Shown in pieces: positions 9,031-16,962 of a stretch of DNA of 64,000 bases. The notes below the pieces were generated by a model that did no database searches, had not been told where the DNA came from, and saw only the letters and a list, made by a program, of their open reading frames with translations. The DNA is from Thioalkalivibrio sulfidiphilus HL-EbGr7 (lineage in GTDB: Bacteria > Pseudomonadota > Gammaproteobacteria > Ectothiorhodospirales > Ectothiorhodospiraceae). The stretch is from assembly GCF_000021985.1 (NCBI RefSeq), contig NC_011901.1, positions 2,800,501 to 2,864,500 of the forward strand. The letters run 5' to 3'. Position 1 is the stretch's first letter; each line of letters begins with the position of its first letter. The translations under genes and the position numbers were made by a program.

Positions 9031-9166
9031 AACCCCGAAACCGCAGGGTCATGAATTTGCTTTCGTGAAGTCATCTCAGTTCGCAAACCGTTATTCACTT
9101 CGCACCTCCAAATTCACATTTCGCCCTTCATTTCCCACATCCCAATTCCCACTTCTCACTTTTCAG
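8992..9166. repeat. GTGGGAA/TTGGGAA heptamer dyad inside the antiporter operon
   Basis: One arm (8992-9024) and a longer inverse arm (about 9091-9166) are made of 7-nt words such as GTGGGAA, TTGGGAA and GTGAGAA. They fill the gap between mrpB and mrpC in an otherwise overlapping operon. The right arm provides the stop codon of mrpB and the left arm covers the annotated start of mrpC. The same words occur at 28974-29060. Confidence 0.75.
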
Positions 9167-9809
9167 GCGCCCCGCCCAGAAACAAGGCCACCAGGGTCAG
9201 CGCAATGGACACCGTGGCCGCCGTCTCGATGAGCAGAATGAACACGTAGGCCTGCCCCGGCGCATAGCCCATGAACCCGAATCCGAGCAGCAGGCCCGCA
9301 ACTCCCACGGCGAGAAACAGCACGGCGCCGACCGCCAGACCTAGACGCAGCAGGGGCGGTGGCGGGGCGGGCAGGTCCCGGGGCCGGGACAACACCCACA
9401 GCACCCCGGCCGCGCCCAGCACCGCCCCCGCCTGGAAGGCGCCGCCCGGGGCGTGACTGCCGGCCCACAGCAGGTACACGCCGATCACCACCGCCACGGG
9501 GACCAGCAGGCGAATGGTGCCGGGCATCACCGGGCCGGGCACCGGACGGGCCGGCAGGGGCGTGTGCCGCCCCAGGGACCAGGCACCCAGTACCGCCAGC
9601 AGCAGCACACCCAGTTCCAGGAAGGTGTCGTAGGCGCGGAAGTTGAGCAGTACGGCGGTCACCGGGTGGTCCACGCCAGAGACGTGCATGTGTTCACTGA
9701 CCGGCGCGCGCAGACCGGCGTTATCCGGCAGGGGCAGGAGCACGGCGGCGAGCAGCCCGCCGATGAGCAGCGCGAACACGCCGCAAGCCAGGGACGCGGC
9801 TCGGGTCAC
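9156..9809 (-). CDS. mrpB: MrpB-like subunit with MbhE-type N-terminus
   Basis: Membrane protein of 217 aa. The N-terminal third ('DHPVTAVLLNFRAYDTFLELGVLL') matches MbhE/C-terminal MrpA-type segments. The C-terminal part ('LWAGSHAPGGAFQAGAVLGAAG' and the last two helices) is the MnhB domain, which contains the family motif GHxxPGGGFqaG in the variant form SHAPGGAFQAG. It is a structural subunit of the cation/proton antiporter. It overlaps the upstream mbhD-like gene by 4 nt. Its stop codon lies inside word-repeat DNA. Confidence 0.85.
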   Translation of the reverse strand: MTRAASLACGVFALLIGGLLAAVLLPLPDNAGLRAPVSEHMHVSGVDHPVTAVLLNFRAYDTFLELGVLLLAVLGAWSLGRHTPLPARPVPGPVMPGTIRLLVPVAVVIGVYLLWAGSHAPGGAFQAGAVLGAAGVLWVLSRPRDLPAPPPPLLRLGLAVGAVLFLAVGVAGLLLGFGFMGYAPGQAYVFILLIETAATVSIALTLVALFLGGAPEK

Positions 9810-10090
9810 GAGCCCTTCTCCCGCCCGGTTTCAGGGTCTGCAGGCCGCTTCAGCCGACCGAGCGTCACCAGCAGCAGCGCCCCGGTCACCCCCGCGCCGA
9901 TGGCCGCCTCCGCAAGGGCGATGTCGGGTGCCTTCAGGCGCACCCAGGCCACGGCCAGCAGCAGCCCGAAGGCGATGAACAGCACCACCGCCCGGAACAG
10001 TTCCCCTTCCCGGTGCGCCAGCACGCGCCAGGCCACCCACACCAGGGTGAGCAGCAGCACGGCGTCGAAGGCCCACAGCCAGGCGCTCAC
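9806..10090 (-). CDS. MbhD-like (DUF4040) antiporter subunit
   Basis: Small hydrophobic protein of 94 aa with three helices. 'GLLLAVAWVRLKAPDIALAEAAIGAGVTGALLL' is the hallmark of the MbhD/DUF4040 domain (APDvAlTEAaiGaG), which in classical Mrp systems forms part of the MrpA C-terminal extension. Here it is a separate gene, as in Mbh-type modules. It overlaps mrpG by 4 nt and mrpB by 4 nt. Confidence 0.87.
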   Translation of the reverse strand: MSAWLWAFDAVLLLTLVWVAWRVLAHREGELFRAVVLFIAFGLLLAVAWVRLKAPDIALAEAAIGAGVTGALLLVTLGRLKRPADPETGREKGS

Positions 10091-10380
10091 GACCGGTCTT
10101 CCCCATCCAGCCGGGTCCAGGCCCGCTGGGCCACCAGGTGACAGGCCGCCGCCCCGGCCACCAACACCAGGGCCCAGACCAGCACCAGTTTGAACATGGG
10201 CGCCAGGGCATCGGCACGGATCAGCAGGCCCAGCACCACCAGACCCAGACCCAGGTTGTCCGCCTTGGTGAGCGCGTGCAGCCGGGTGTAGACATCGGGG
10301 AAGCGCAACAGGCCCGCCGTGCCGGCGGCGAAGAACACCAGGCCCGCGGCGATGAGCAGGATGCTGAGCACATCAATCAT
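10087..10380 (-). CDS. mrpG: MrpG-like antiporter subunit
   Basis: 97-aa membrane protein of the MnhG/PhaG family. The family signature is visible as 'GTAGLLRFPDVYTRLHALTKADNLGLGLVVLG' (LRlPDvytRlHAatkaDTLG). The start at 10380 is chosen because it gives the normal family length and an 8-nt overlap with mrpF. A longer open frame upstream is not family-like. It is part of the E-F-G head of the operon. Confidence 0.88.
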   Translation of the reverse strand: MIDVLSILLIAAGLVFFAAGTAGLLRFPDVYTRLHALTKADNLGLGLVVLGLLIRADALAPMFKLVLVWALVLVAGAAACHLVAQRAWTRLDGEDRS

Positions 10381-10642
10381 TTCCGGTCTCCCGCCCGCCC
10401 CGCTGGCGCACGAAGGCCACCGTGGCCACCGCCGCGAGCAGCGCGAACACCAGGGCCACATCCACCAGCGCCGGCATGGCCAGGGCCTCGCCAAGCAGCA
10501 GCAGGATGGCCACGCCGGTGGTGCCGAACAGCTGTGCCGCGAGCATGCGATCGCTGTCGGTGGGCCCGCGCAGCACACGCACCATGCCCGCGGCGATGGT
10601 GATCAGCAGGAACAGGGCCGAGGCCAGCAGGAATCCGCTCAT
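10373..10642 (-). CDS. mrpF: MrpF-like antiporter subunit
   Basis: 89-aa membrane protein of the MrpF/PhaF family, three helices, with the conserved 'VRVLRGPTDSDRMLAAQLFGT' (RvlrGPt..DRvlAld). The start at 10642 overlaps the mrpE stop by 4 nt (ATGA) and gives the normal length. The frame stays open further upstream, but that part is a shadow of mrpE. MrpF and MrpG are small structural subunits required for assembly in known Mrp complexes. Confidence 0.88.
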   Translation of the reverse strand: MSGFLLASALFLLITIAAGMVRVLRGPTDSDRMLAAQLFGTTGVAILLLLGEALAMPALVDVALVFALLAAVATVAFVRQRGGRETGND

Positions 10643-11169
10643 GCGGCCCCTCCCGGCCTTGGTGCCATGATGAACACCCGGGTGATGTGACCTTCCAGGT
10701 CCGACAGGGAAGTCTCGATCGGCAGCCGGGTATCCAGTACGTGCACCGTGAGCAGACGCCCCTCCAGGCGCACGCTCAGGGTGCCGGGCAACAGGCTGAT
10801 GACCGCCATGAAGAAGGTGAGCGCCGCACCGTGGGGCAGCTCGGTGGTGTAGGAGACGAAGCCGGGCTTGAGCGGCATGGCGGGCGACAGGGCCCGGCGC
10901 GCCACGTCCACGCCGCCGGCCACCGAGGCGCTCAGGAAATACACGGCGAAACCCGGCAGCGCCGAGAGACTCAGGCGGAAGGGTCGGCCCAGGGGCAGGA
11001 ACAGGGTGGAGACGGCCGCGCCCAGGATCGCGAGCCAGGCCAGGGGCGAGAGCAGCGAGGCATGGCCTGCCAGCACCCACCACAGCAGCGCCGCCAGCAC
11101 CAGGGTGATGGCAAAGCGCCTCGCCCGTGCCGCGCGCCGACTCAAACGTCCTGTGGAGAGGGTATCCAT
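10639..11169 (-). CDS. mrpE: MrpE-like antiporter subunit
   Basis: First gene of the antiporter operon, 176 aa from the chosen start. It has two or three N-terminal helices and a cytoplasmic C-terminal domain with 'ISLLPGTLSVRLEGRLLTVHVLD', the MnhE signature (sltPGTvvvdi..d.l.VHvld). The start at 11169 (M-D-T-L-S) is preferred; an in-frame ATG at 11226 would add 19 residues of low similarity. Order E-F-G-(MbhD)-B-C-D resembles group-2/Mbh-like antiporter modules rather than the A-to-G order of Bacillus mrp. Confidence 0.87.
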   Translation of the reverse strand: MDTLSTGRLSRRAARARRFAITLVLAALLWWVLAGHASLLSPLAWLAILGAAVSTLFLPLGRPFRLSLSALPGFAVYFLSASVAGGVDVARRALSPAMPLKPGFVSYTTELPHGAALTFFMAVISLLPGTLSVRLEGRLLTVHVLDTRLPIETSLSDLEGHITRVFIMAPRPGGAA

Positions 11170-11238
11170 AGATTGATTAAGCGTAACAGAGCCCGTCAGG
11201 GGTGCGTCAGCCGCCAGGACCGGCAACCCCGAAAGGCG

Positions 11239-11381
11239 ATCCTCTCACGGGGACACGGAGACACGGTGGAAAGGCATATGAATGACAACCCTGCCCCCTG
11301 ATGTCTGTGCGAGGGCATCAGGCTATTTGTGTGATCACCTGAGAAAAAGTTCTCTCGCTCAGGCGCAGGGACGCGGGGAGG
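11239..11381. repeat. Degenerate ACGGRGACAC / CAGGCGCAGGGACGCGG dyad
   Basis: Upstream of mrpE, the stretch 11239-11273 (CTCTCACGGGGACACGGAG type) and 11343-11381 (TTCTCTCGCTCAGGCGCAG type) resemble the arms of the nested repeat at 59659-59855, but are diverged. They sit in the 239-nt gap that should also hold the antiporter promoter. No gene was seen there. Confidence 0.5.
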
Positions 11382-11408
11382 GCTCACCTTCGAGCTCATT
11401 GGCGGGCA

Positions 11409-11804
11409 TCAATTCCCGTAAACATAAAATGCCCATGCGTACTTCAGGGTCAGGAACAGCACCAGGCCGTCAAGCCAGAACGACAGTGTGAGCACAATTG
11501 CCTCATCGACCCCGAGGCTGAGAGTTGCTGTTGAAATGAGCGAGACAGCGTAGATCAGGGCATTGAATGCCAACAACGTGCCAAGAAGGAATCGCCTTTC
11601 CTGATTCGAGAAATCCCTGCCATTGAATTTGAAGAAAACGTTTGCAGCTAGCACGGCTGCGATACACCACAGGAATGGTGTCGCGTACCCGACCCCACCT
11701 GCAGAACCCGGATCCAGTACCTGGAAGATCGCACCGAAAAGAATGATAAGAAAGAGATAGCTCAGGGAGGCAAGAACGAATACGCGGCCGATCGTTTTGC
11801 CCAT
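11409..11804 (-). CDS. Small four-helix membrane protein, function unknown
   Basis: 131-aa protein (start at 11804, M-G-K-T-I-G) with four predicted helices and a short basic loop 'FFKFNGRDFSNQERRFLLG' between the second and third. This loop resembles the small ABZJ_00895-type membrane proteins, which have no known function; the match is tentative. Codon use is visibly less GC-rich than the antiporter genes. It lies downstream of the HepT/MntA pair and in the same direction. A longer start at 11861 would overlap hepT and is less likely. Confidence 0.6.
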   Translation of the reverse strand: MGKTIGRVFVLASLSYLFLIILFGAIFQVLDPGSAGGVGYATPFLWCIAAVLAANVFFKFNGRDFSNQERRFLLGTLLAFNALIYAVSLISTATLSLGVDEAIVLTLSFWLDGLVLFLTLKYAWAFYVYGN

Positions 11805-11826
11805 ATGCTTTTCTCCACTCCCTGAA

Positions 11827-12186
11827 TCAAGAACACTCACCAGAAGGTGAGTCTGGCTCATTCTCCAGCATGGCTCGTACGGCTGCTTCCAGTGATGCCA
11901 GGTGTCGACTGACGACCGTCATGACGGTCAGTGGGTCAATTTCACCCAGATAGTTGTGCACCAGGATATTGCGGAACCCAATGATTTCCCGCCAGGGAAT
12001 ATCCGGATAAGCTGCCTTCTTATCCTCCGGCAACAACTGAGTCGCCTCGGACAAGGTTTGCAGATTGCGCAACGCGGCATCATAGAGGACCTCGTCCTGA
12101 GTCAGATCACCACGCGCCTCGATGCGATGAATCTTCGCAATGGCATCGAGAATATGACGCGCATAGGGCTGCCAGGGTTTGGTCAC
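11827..12186 (-). CDS. hepT: HepT-like (DUF86) toxin, HEPN RNase fold
   Basis: 119-aa HEPN-domain protein of the HepT/DUF86 family, the toxin of HepT/MntA systems. The RX4HXY catalytic motif is visible as R72-NILV-H77-N-Y79. In studied members the HEPN protein is an RNase, or its RX4HXY Tyr is AMPylated by the partner. It overlaps the antitoxin gene by 4 nt (ATGA), the usual arrangement. The pair is less GC-rich than the flanking housekeeping genes, which fits a mobile addiction module. Confidence 0.9.
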   Translation of the reverse strand: MTKPWQPYARHILDAIAKIHRIEARGDLTQDEVLYDAALRNLQTLSEATQLLPEDKKAAYPDIPWREIIGFRNILVHNYLGEIDPLTVMTVVSRHLASLEAAVRAMLENEPDSPSGECS

Positions 12187-12488
12187 AAATCCACGGCCTC
12201 TTTAAGTACCTGTTCGCGGATGTGGCGATTGAGCTCGTGCTCCGGCACCACTTCCACGCGGCGACCCAGCAAATGAGACAAGCGGTCCGTCAATGGCAGT
12301 CTTTGTTCGAACAGGTCATAGCCTCGGGGGAATTCCACCAGGAAATCCACATCGCTGTCCGGGCGCTCTTCACCCCGGGCCACGGAGCCAAAGACACGTA
12401 TGTGCCGCGCGCCGAATTGCTCACCCAGCGCAACGATGGAGGATTTGTTTGAACGGATCTCGTCAAGCAACATTTTGCACTCCAGCAT
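12183..12488 (-). CDS. mntA: MntA-like nucleotidyltransferase antitoxin
   Basis: 101-aa minimal nucleotidyltransferase. The GSX10DXD motif is intact: G34-S35, ten residues, D46-V-D48. Family knowledge: MntA AMPylates HepT on a Tyr in RX4HXY and so blocks its RNase activity. It is the first gene of the pair and is translationally coupled to hepT. In-frame codons for shorter starts exist (M6), but the ATG at 12488 gives the usual length. Confidence 0.9.
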   Translation of the reverse strand: MLECKMLLDEIRSNKSSIVALGEQFGARHIRVFGSVARGEERPDSDVDFLVEFPRGYDLFEQRLPLTDRLSHLLGRRVEVVPEHELNRHIREQVLKEAVDL

Positions 12489-12641
12489 GATTCAAGCCCA
12501 TGCAACAGCCAACTCCGCAGATCAGGCGTACCCAAAGGACACCATGGATCTGGCGTAAAATTCATTCTACGTGCCCTCCGCCCGGGGCGTACATAGCAAA
12601 ACGCCACCACAACCGTGCGACACAACCCACGCCTTCACTTT

Positions 12642-12675
12642 TCTCTTGTATCTCGCCCCTTGTCTCTGCGCCTTC
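12642..12675. repeat. GAGACAA/GATACAA heptamer run at the nrdJ 3' end
   Basis: Read on the minus strand, words GAGACAA, GGGGCGA, GATACAA and GAGAAAA follow each other at 7-nt steps just after the ribonucleotide reductase stop. The same word set is found at 47624-47657 beside dacA. The rest of the 185-nt gap to mntA shows nothing recognisable. Confidence 0.55.
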
Positions 12676-15600
12676 ATTCACACACCGGACACACCGGCGA
12701 CACCCCGTGGGGCGTCTCGCAGGCCACCTCCACCACCAGTACGTTGATCTCCAGTGGATCCCCGGGCGGATCGATGCACTCGGGCGAAAGCGCCGGCAAT
12801 TCCCCGCCTGTTTCGCGGATGCCCCGTTCGCGCAGTTGTCCGTAGAGGTTCGCGGCCAGCTCGCGGTGCTCGCCGTAACGCACCCAGCGGTCGCCGGCAA
12901 GACTCAGGCAGCGGCCGTCACGCAGGATGAAACGGTAGCGGCTGTGGGCCAGGTCCTCCGGGCGCAGCAGCACGCCCTGGAAGGCGGCGGGGTTCAGACG
13001 ATAGGTGGTGCAGCCCTTGAGACCCAGGGCATGGGCCTCCCGGTACAGGTCGCGGAAGTCCTCGAAGGGGCAGTCGGTGGGCACGTTGATGGTCTTGGAG
13101 ATGGCCGCGTCGATCCAGGGCTGGGCGGCGGCCTGGATGGCGAGATGGGCGCGGGGGGCGATGTCGCCGGCGGTGACGAAGGCCTCGGGCAGGCGGTGGG
13201 GACCCTGCTTCGCCTCCGGGTCGGCGTCCGGGTCCACCAGGGCGCGCCAGGCCAGCAGCTCGTAGGCGGTCACGGGCACCGTGTCCCGGGTGGCGCCGTC
13301 CCGGCCCAGGATGTTGCGCAGGTAGGTGTGGGCGAAGCTCGGTTCAATGCCGTTGCTGACGTTGTTGCCGAAGGACAGGGCGATGGTGCCGGTGGGGGCG
13401 ATGGCGCTGTGGTGGGTGAAGCGGGCGCCCTCCTCGGCCAGCGCGGCCACCAGGGCCGGATCGAGGCCCGCGATGCGGCGCATGTAGGGGCTGTAGCGGG
13501 CATGCAGCACCCGGCCGGGCAGCACGTCGCCCACCCGGATGCCGTCCTCGGCAAGGGCGGGATAGCGGGCCAGCAGGTGCTCGGTGACGGTGAAGCGCTC
13601 GTACATGAGCGGCGCCGGCCCCTTTTCCCTCGCCAGTTCAAGGCCCGTGCGCCAGCCGGTGAGCGCCAGTTCCCGGGCGGCCCGCTCGGTGAAGGCCGCC
13701 GCCTCGGGGCTGTCGTAGCGGATACCCATCATGGCAAGCGCCGACCCCAGACCGAGGAAACCCATGCCGTGGCGCCGGGTGCGCTCCAGGGCCTCGGCCT
13801 GCTGCGCCAGGGGCAGGCCGTGGATCTCCACCACGTTGTCCAGCATGCGGGTGAACACCGCCACCACCTCCCGGTAGGTGTCCCAGTCGAAGCGCAGCTT
13901 GCCGGTGAAGGGATGCTGCACGAAACGGGTCAGGTCCACGGAACCCAGCAGGCAGGCGCCGTAGGGCGGGAGCATCTGCTCGCCACAGTTATGCGTATGG
14001 AATCCGTTGGCATCAAAGGCGTTGATGCCCGGTATTCGAACATCGTAAACGGGTTCTTCCCCATCAACCGTAACCGACGCCACACGAGCGACAAAACGCT
14101 CACGGTTGGGTCTACGCCGGTAGGCCTGTATCAACCTCTCCAGGCTAGCCTGCTTGTCGGTGTCTCCAAAACCGACAAACTCTGCAAAACGTAGAATATT
14201 CTCGCCACTGATGATCAGTTCATGCTGGGCTCGCGTTGTATAGGCTTTCTCACCCCCCTTTCCATCGGGCAAATAGCACTCCCTCTCGATTCGGCGATTC
14301 CTGTAAAGCTTGGAGGCAATACCGAGCCTTAGCAGCATGCGCTGAACGGCCTCAAGACGAGCGATATCCGACTGCGCCAAACGAACACTGACACCCTTGA
14401 TCTGAGAACCCTGCACCGATCCGTCCGCGTCATAAAAACCTCTCAGGAAGGATCGGCAAAATTCGCTGGAACCACACTCTATGGCCGGCGTGATTGGCTT
14501 GTTGCCCGGGCGCATACCAACCTCGAACGCCAAATCGCGCAAAGCGACGCACTTCAGACGGTACTCACCACGTCCGGCTACCTTACTCCAGCCGGCGAAA
14601 TCGCTACGATGCTTTTGGCCACGGACAGCCTGTTCAGCCTTGCGCATGATTGCCTTAACGCCGGACGATATTGTCCCATCACCGGCATCGTCAGCCTTGG
14701 ACGACCCTGCCCATACCGATAGAACCGCCGCATCTGACTTCAGCGTCCCATCACCCACTAAGAGGCCAAGCAGATAGCCCTGTGATGCTGTGAAATTCCC
14801 ATGCCATTGCGCATTGGCCCGATGATCATTGAGTTGAATCAAATCGCCTGGATGTAATTCCCCTGCAGAACACCAATCAGTCTCTTGTGTATGACGCGTG
14901 AACCGGATGACGCGACGCACACGATGGTCCTCGGTCAAACGCAATGCGTGACCCTCACCAGTCCTCACTATGACGACAGGCCTGACGCCGGTGAAAAAAA
15001 ATCCCTCACTCCCACTTGGATGATCGTTACCATCCAATCGAGCATTAAATGCCCTATCAACCAGCGTTCTTACCTGGCGCGGCCCCTGGTCCGTTTGTAC
15101 CCAAGTGTCCGCTGTTACGCAGGGATTAGCCGCGCGGATCGATTCGCAGAAACCGTTGTTGTTCTCGGCATTCACCCGGTCGATGAAGATCACGCCGGGC
15201 TCGGCATGGTCGTAGGTGGCGCGCATCACCTGCTCCCACAGCGCCGCCGCCGGTATCCACTGCTGCACCCGGCAGGCGACGCGGCCGTGGCCGTCGGTGA
15301 TGTAACCCTCGGTCTCGGGCCAGTGGCGCCAGACCACCTGCTTCGGATCCTGCAGGTCCGCGCCGGTGCGCGCCTGCTCGGCGGGGCTCAGGGGGAAGGC
15401 CAGGGGCCAGTCGGCGCCCGCATCCAGGGCCGCCATGAAGGCGTCGGGCACCAGCAGGGAGAGGTTGAACTGGCGCAGCCGCCCGGGCTCGCGCTTGGCC
15501 TCGATGAATTCCAGCACGTCCGGGTGGCCGATGTGGAAGGTGGCCATCTGGGCACCGCGCCGGTCGCCGGCCGAGGCGATGGTGCGGCACATCTGGTCGT

Positions 15601-16087
15601 AGACGTCCATGAAGGACAGCGGGCCGGAACTGCGCGCCCCGGCGCCCGCCACCCAGGCGCCCTTGGGCCTCAGGGTGGAGAACTCGTAGCCGATGCCCGC
15701 GCCGCTCTGCAGGGTCAGGCCCGCCTCGCGCAGCTTGCCGAGGATCTCGTCCAGAGTGTCGTGGATCGTGCCGGAGACGGTGCAGTTGATGGTGGAGGTG
15801 CCGCGCTTGTGATCCCGGGCCCCGGCGTTGGCCAGGATGCGCCCGGCGGGCAGTGCGCCGTGGTTGAGGGCCCAGAGGAAGCGTTCGCGCCAGTGTTCGC
15901 GCAGCGCCGGGGTGGCCTCCACGTCGGCCAGGGCCCGGGCGACCCGGGCCAGGGTCTCGGCAGGCGTGTCCTCCAGGGGACGGCCGGTGGCATCCCGCAG
16001 CCGGTATTTGCGGTCCCAGACGTCCCGGGCCGCCGGCTGCAGGGGCAGCGACGGCGGCCCGTTGCCTGGATCACCGGTCTGGCTCAT
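12674..16087 (-). CDS. nrdJ: Adenosylcobalamin-dependent (class II) ribonucleotide reductase with intein
   Basis: Reduces ribonucleotides to deoxyribonucleotides with a B12-generated thiyl radical, independently of oxygen. The precursor is 1137 aa and becomes about 759 aa after removal of a 378-aa intein (residues 323-700). The extein shows 'STINCTVSG' (redox Cys102), 'LQSGAGIGYEFSTLRPKGA', 'NNNGFCESIRAANP', and after the intein 'CGEQMLPPYGACLLGSVDL'. The spliced N-P-C-G-E is the active site, so the catalytic radical Cys is the intein +1 residue (C701). A Cys pair (CPVC) at the very C-terminus matches the reducing tail. It starts 6 nt after the ydbL-like gene. Confidence 0.96.
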   Translation of the reverse strand: MSQTGDPGNGPPSLPLQPAARDVWDRKYRLRDATGRPLEDTPAETLARVARALADVEATPALREHWRERFLWALNHGALPAGRILANAGARDHKRGTSTINCTVSGTIHDTLDEILGKLREAGLTLQSGAGIGYEFSTLRPKGAWVAGAGARSSGPLSFMDVYDQMCRTIASAGDRRGAQMATFHIGHPDVLEFIEAKREPGRLRQFNLSLLVPDAFMAALDAGADWPLAFPLSPAEQARTGADLQDPKQVVWRHWPETEGYITDGHGRVACRVQQWIPAAALWEQVMRATYDHAEPGVIFIDRVNAENNNGFCESIRAANPCVTADTWVQTDQGPRQVRTLVDRAFNARLDGNDHPSGSEGFFFTGVRPVVIVRTGEGHALRLTEDHRVRRVIRFTRHTQETDWCSAGELHPGDLIQLNDHRANAQWHGNFTASQGYLLGLLVGDGTLKSDAAVLSVWAGSSKADDAGDGTISSGVKAIMRKAEQAVRGQKHRSDFAGWSKVAGRGEYRLKCVALRDLAFEVGMRPGNKPITPAIECGSSEFCRSFLRGFYDADGSVQGSQIKGVSVRLAQSDIARLEAVQRMLLRLGIASKLYRNRRIERECYLPDGKGGEKAYTTRAQHELIISGENILRFAEFVGFGDTDKQASLERLIQAYRRRPNRERFVARVASVTVDGEEPVYDVRIPGINAFDANGFHTHNCGEQMLPPYGACLLGSVDLTRFVQHPFTGKLRFDWDTYREVVAVFTRMLDNVVEIHGLPLAQQAEALERTRRHGMGFLGLGSALAMMGIRYDSPEAAAFTERAARELALTGWRTGLELAREKGPAPLMYERFTVTEHLLARYPALAEDGIRVGDVLPGRVLHARYSPYMRRIAGLDPALVAALAEEGARFTHHSAIAPTGTIALSFGNNVSNGIEPSFAHTYLRNILGRDGATRDTVPVTAYELLAWRALVDPDADPEAKQGPHRLPEAFVTAGDIAPRAHLAIQAAAQPWIDAAISKTINVPTDCPFEDFRDLYREAHALGLKGCTTYRLNPAAFQGVLLRPEDLAHSRYRFILRDGRCLSLAGDRWVRYGEHRELAANLYGQLRERGIRETGGELPALSPECIDPPGDPLEINVLVVEVACETPHGVSPVCPVCE
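13988..15121 (-). mobile_element. Intein with LAGLIDADG homing endonuclease in NrdJ
   Basis: In-frame 378-residue insertion beginning Cys323 (CVTADTWVQT, block A) and ending His-Asn700, followed by extein Cys701. Block B is seen as 'LTEDHRV'. Two LAGLIDADG motifs are present: 'LLGLLVGDG' near residue 442 and 'FLRGFYDADG' near 547. The block F region is 'VYDVRIPGINAFDANGFHTHN'. Base composition falls sharply inside these limits relative to the extein, a sign of separate origin. All splicing residues are present, so it should be active in splicing. Both endonuclease motifs keep their acidic residue. Confidence 0.95.
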
Positions 16088-16093
16088 GGCAGC

Positions 16094-16699
16094 CTACTTC
16101 TGCCGCCAGTTGCCCCCGGCGTCCTGGTACCAGTAACCGGCCGGGGCCTCTTCCACCCACACCCGGGCAAAGGTGTCGCGGATGTTGGCCTCCCACTCGG
16201 GATGGCCGTTGGCCCGGGCGATCTCGCGATACAGGGCGGTACGGTCGTTGTTCTCGTCGGCCACCAGGCGCTGCACCGTGGCCCGGTCACGCAGGGGCAC
16301 GGCATTCAGATCCCGGATACCCAGCAGGCCGTCGCGGCCGAAGCCCACGGCGCCGGCGCGGTAGTGGGGTGCCAGCTGCGGGGAGCGGGCGCGCATGGAG
16401 GCGCGCAGGGCGTCGATGGCCGGGGAACGGATGTCGATGTTCGGCTGCTGGGCCTGGGCCGGGGGGATGACCAGGTTCAACAGGCTGCCCGCCAGCTGCA
16501 CGGCCGCGCCGCGATTGCGGGCGCCGGGTTCCGGTGTGGGCGCAGGGGCAGGCGCGGCCTCGGGCGCGCCCAGTACGTCGCGCACGATGGTGCGTGCCGC
16601 ATCCTCGGCGGCGGCCGCCGGGAAGTAGATGTTCACGGTCACGCAGGCGGACAGGGCCATGGCCACCAGCATCCAGAGTGCGACTCGCAGGGTTTTCAT
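16094..16699 (-). CDS. YdbL-like (DUF1318) lipoprotein
   Basis: 201-aa predicted lipoprotein. The signal ends in a lipobox (L-S-A-C19) and is followed at once by 'VTVNIYFPAAAAEDAA', the DUF1318/YdbL signature. The C-terminal part ('GFGRDGLLGIRDLNAVPLRDRATVQRLVADEN') also matches YdbL, with a proline/alanine-rich linker between. In E. coli ydbL lies in the ydbH-ynbE-ydbL envelope operon, whereas here it precedes nrdJ by 6 nt. Function is linked to outer-membrane lipid homeostasis by family only. Confidence 0.85.
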   Translation of the reverse strand: MKTLRVALWMLVAMALSACVTVNIYFPAAAAEDAARTIVRDVLGAPEAAPAPAPTPEPGARNRGAAVQLAGSLLNLVIPPAQAQQPNIDIRSPAIDALRASMRARSPQLAPHYRAGAVGFGRDGLLGIRDLNAVPLRDRATVQRLVADENNDRTALYREIARANGHPEWEANIRDTFARVWVEEAPAGYWYQDAGGNWRQK

Positions 16700-16820
16700 C
16701 CAGGACTCCTCATGGGAAGGAAAAGTGTCGTGTATGACTGATTCTAGTCTGAGCGTACGGGCAGTTGAATGAACGATGACTTAACGACGTATCCGACATG
16801 TTCCAGCCTCAGCAGATCCG

Positions 16821-16911
16821 ATGACGCAAAGCACGCGGAGGCGCAGAGGACGCGAAGGATTCCTGATCAAAACACTTTGCGTCCTCTGCGTCTCCGCGTT
16901 CTTTGCGTGAT
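16821..16911. repeat. GCGGAGGCGCAGAGG inverted repeat
   Basis: The arms 16821-16858 (ACGCAAAGCACGCGGAGGCG type) and 16874-16911 (its near-perfect inverse) enclose a 15-nt AT-rich loop. Words are 8-9 nt long. The dyad lies between dksA-like and ydbL-like genes, both leftward. The same arm recurs singly at 38413-38450 and in the nested dyad at 59659-59855. Confidence 0.8.
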
Positions 16912-16962
16912 CCTCATTACCAACACAGACCGCCGGATCCGCCCTGCGGCACTCATGCTTAC

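Noticed and set aside
14885-16741. 618-aa open frame on the plus strand opposite nrdJ
   Set aside because: Shadow of the NrdJ extein, intein N-terminus and YdbL-like gene.
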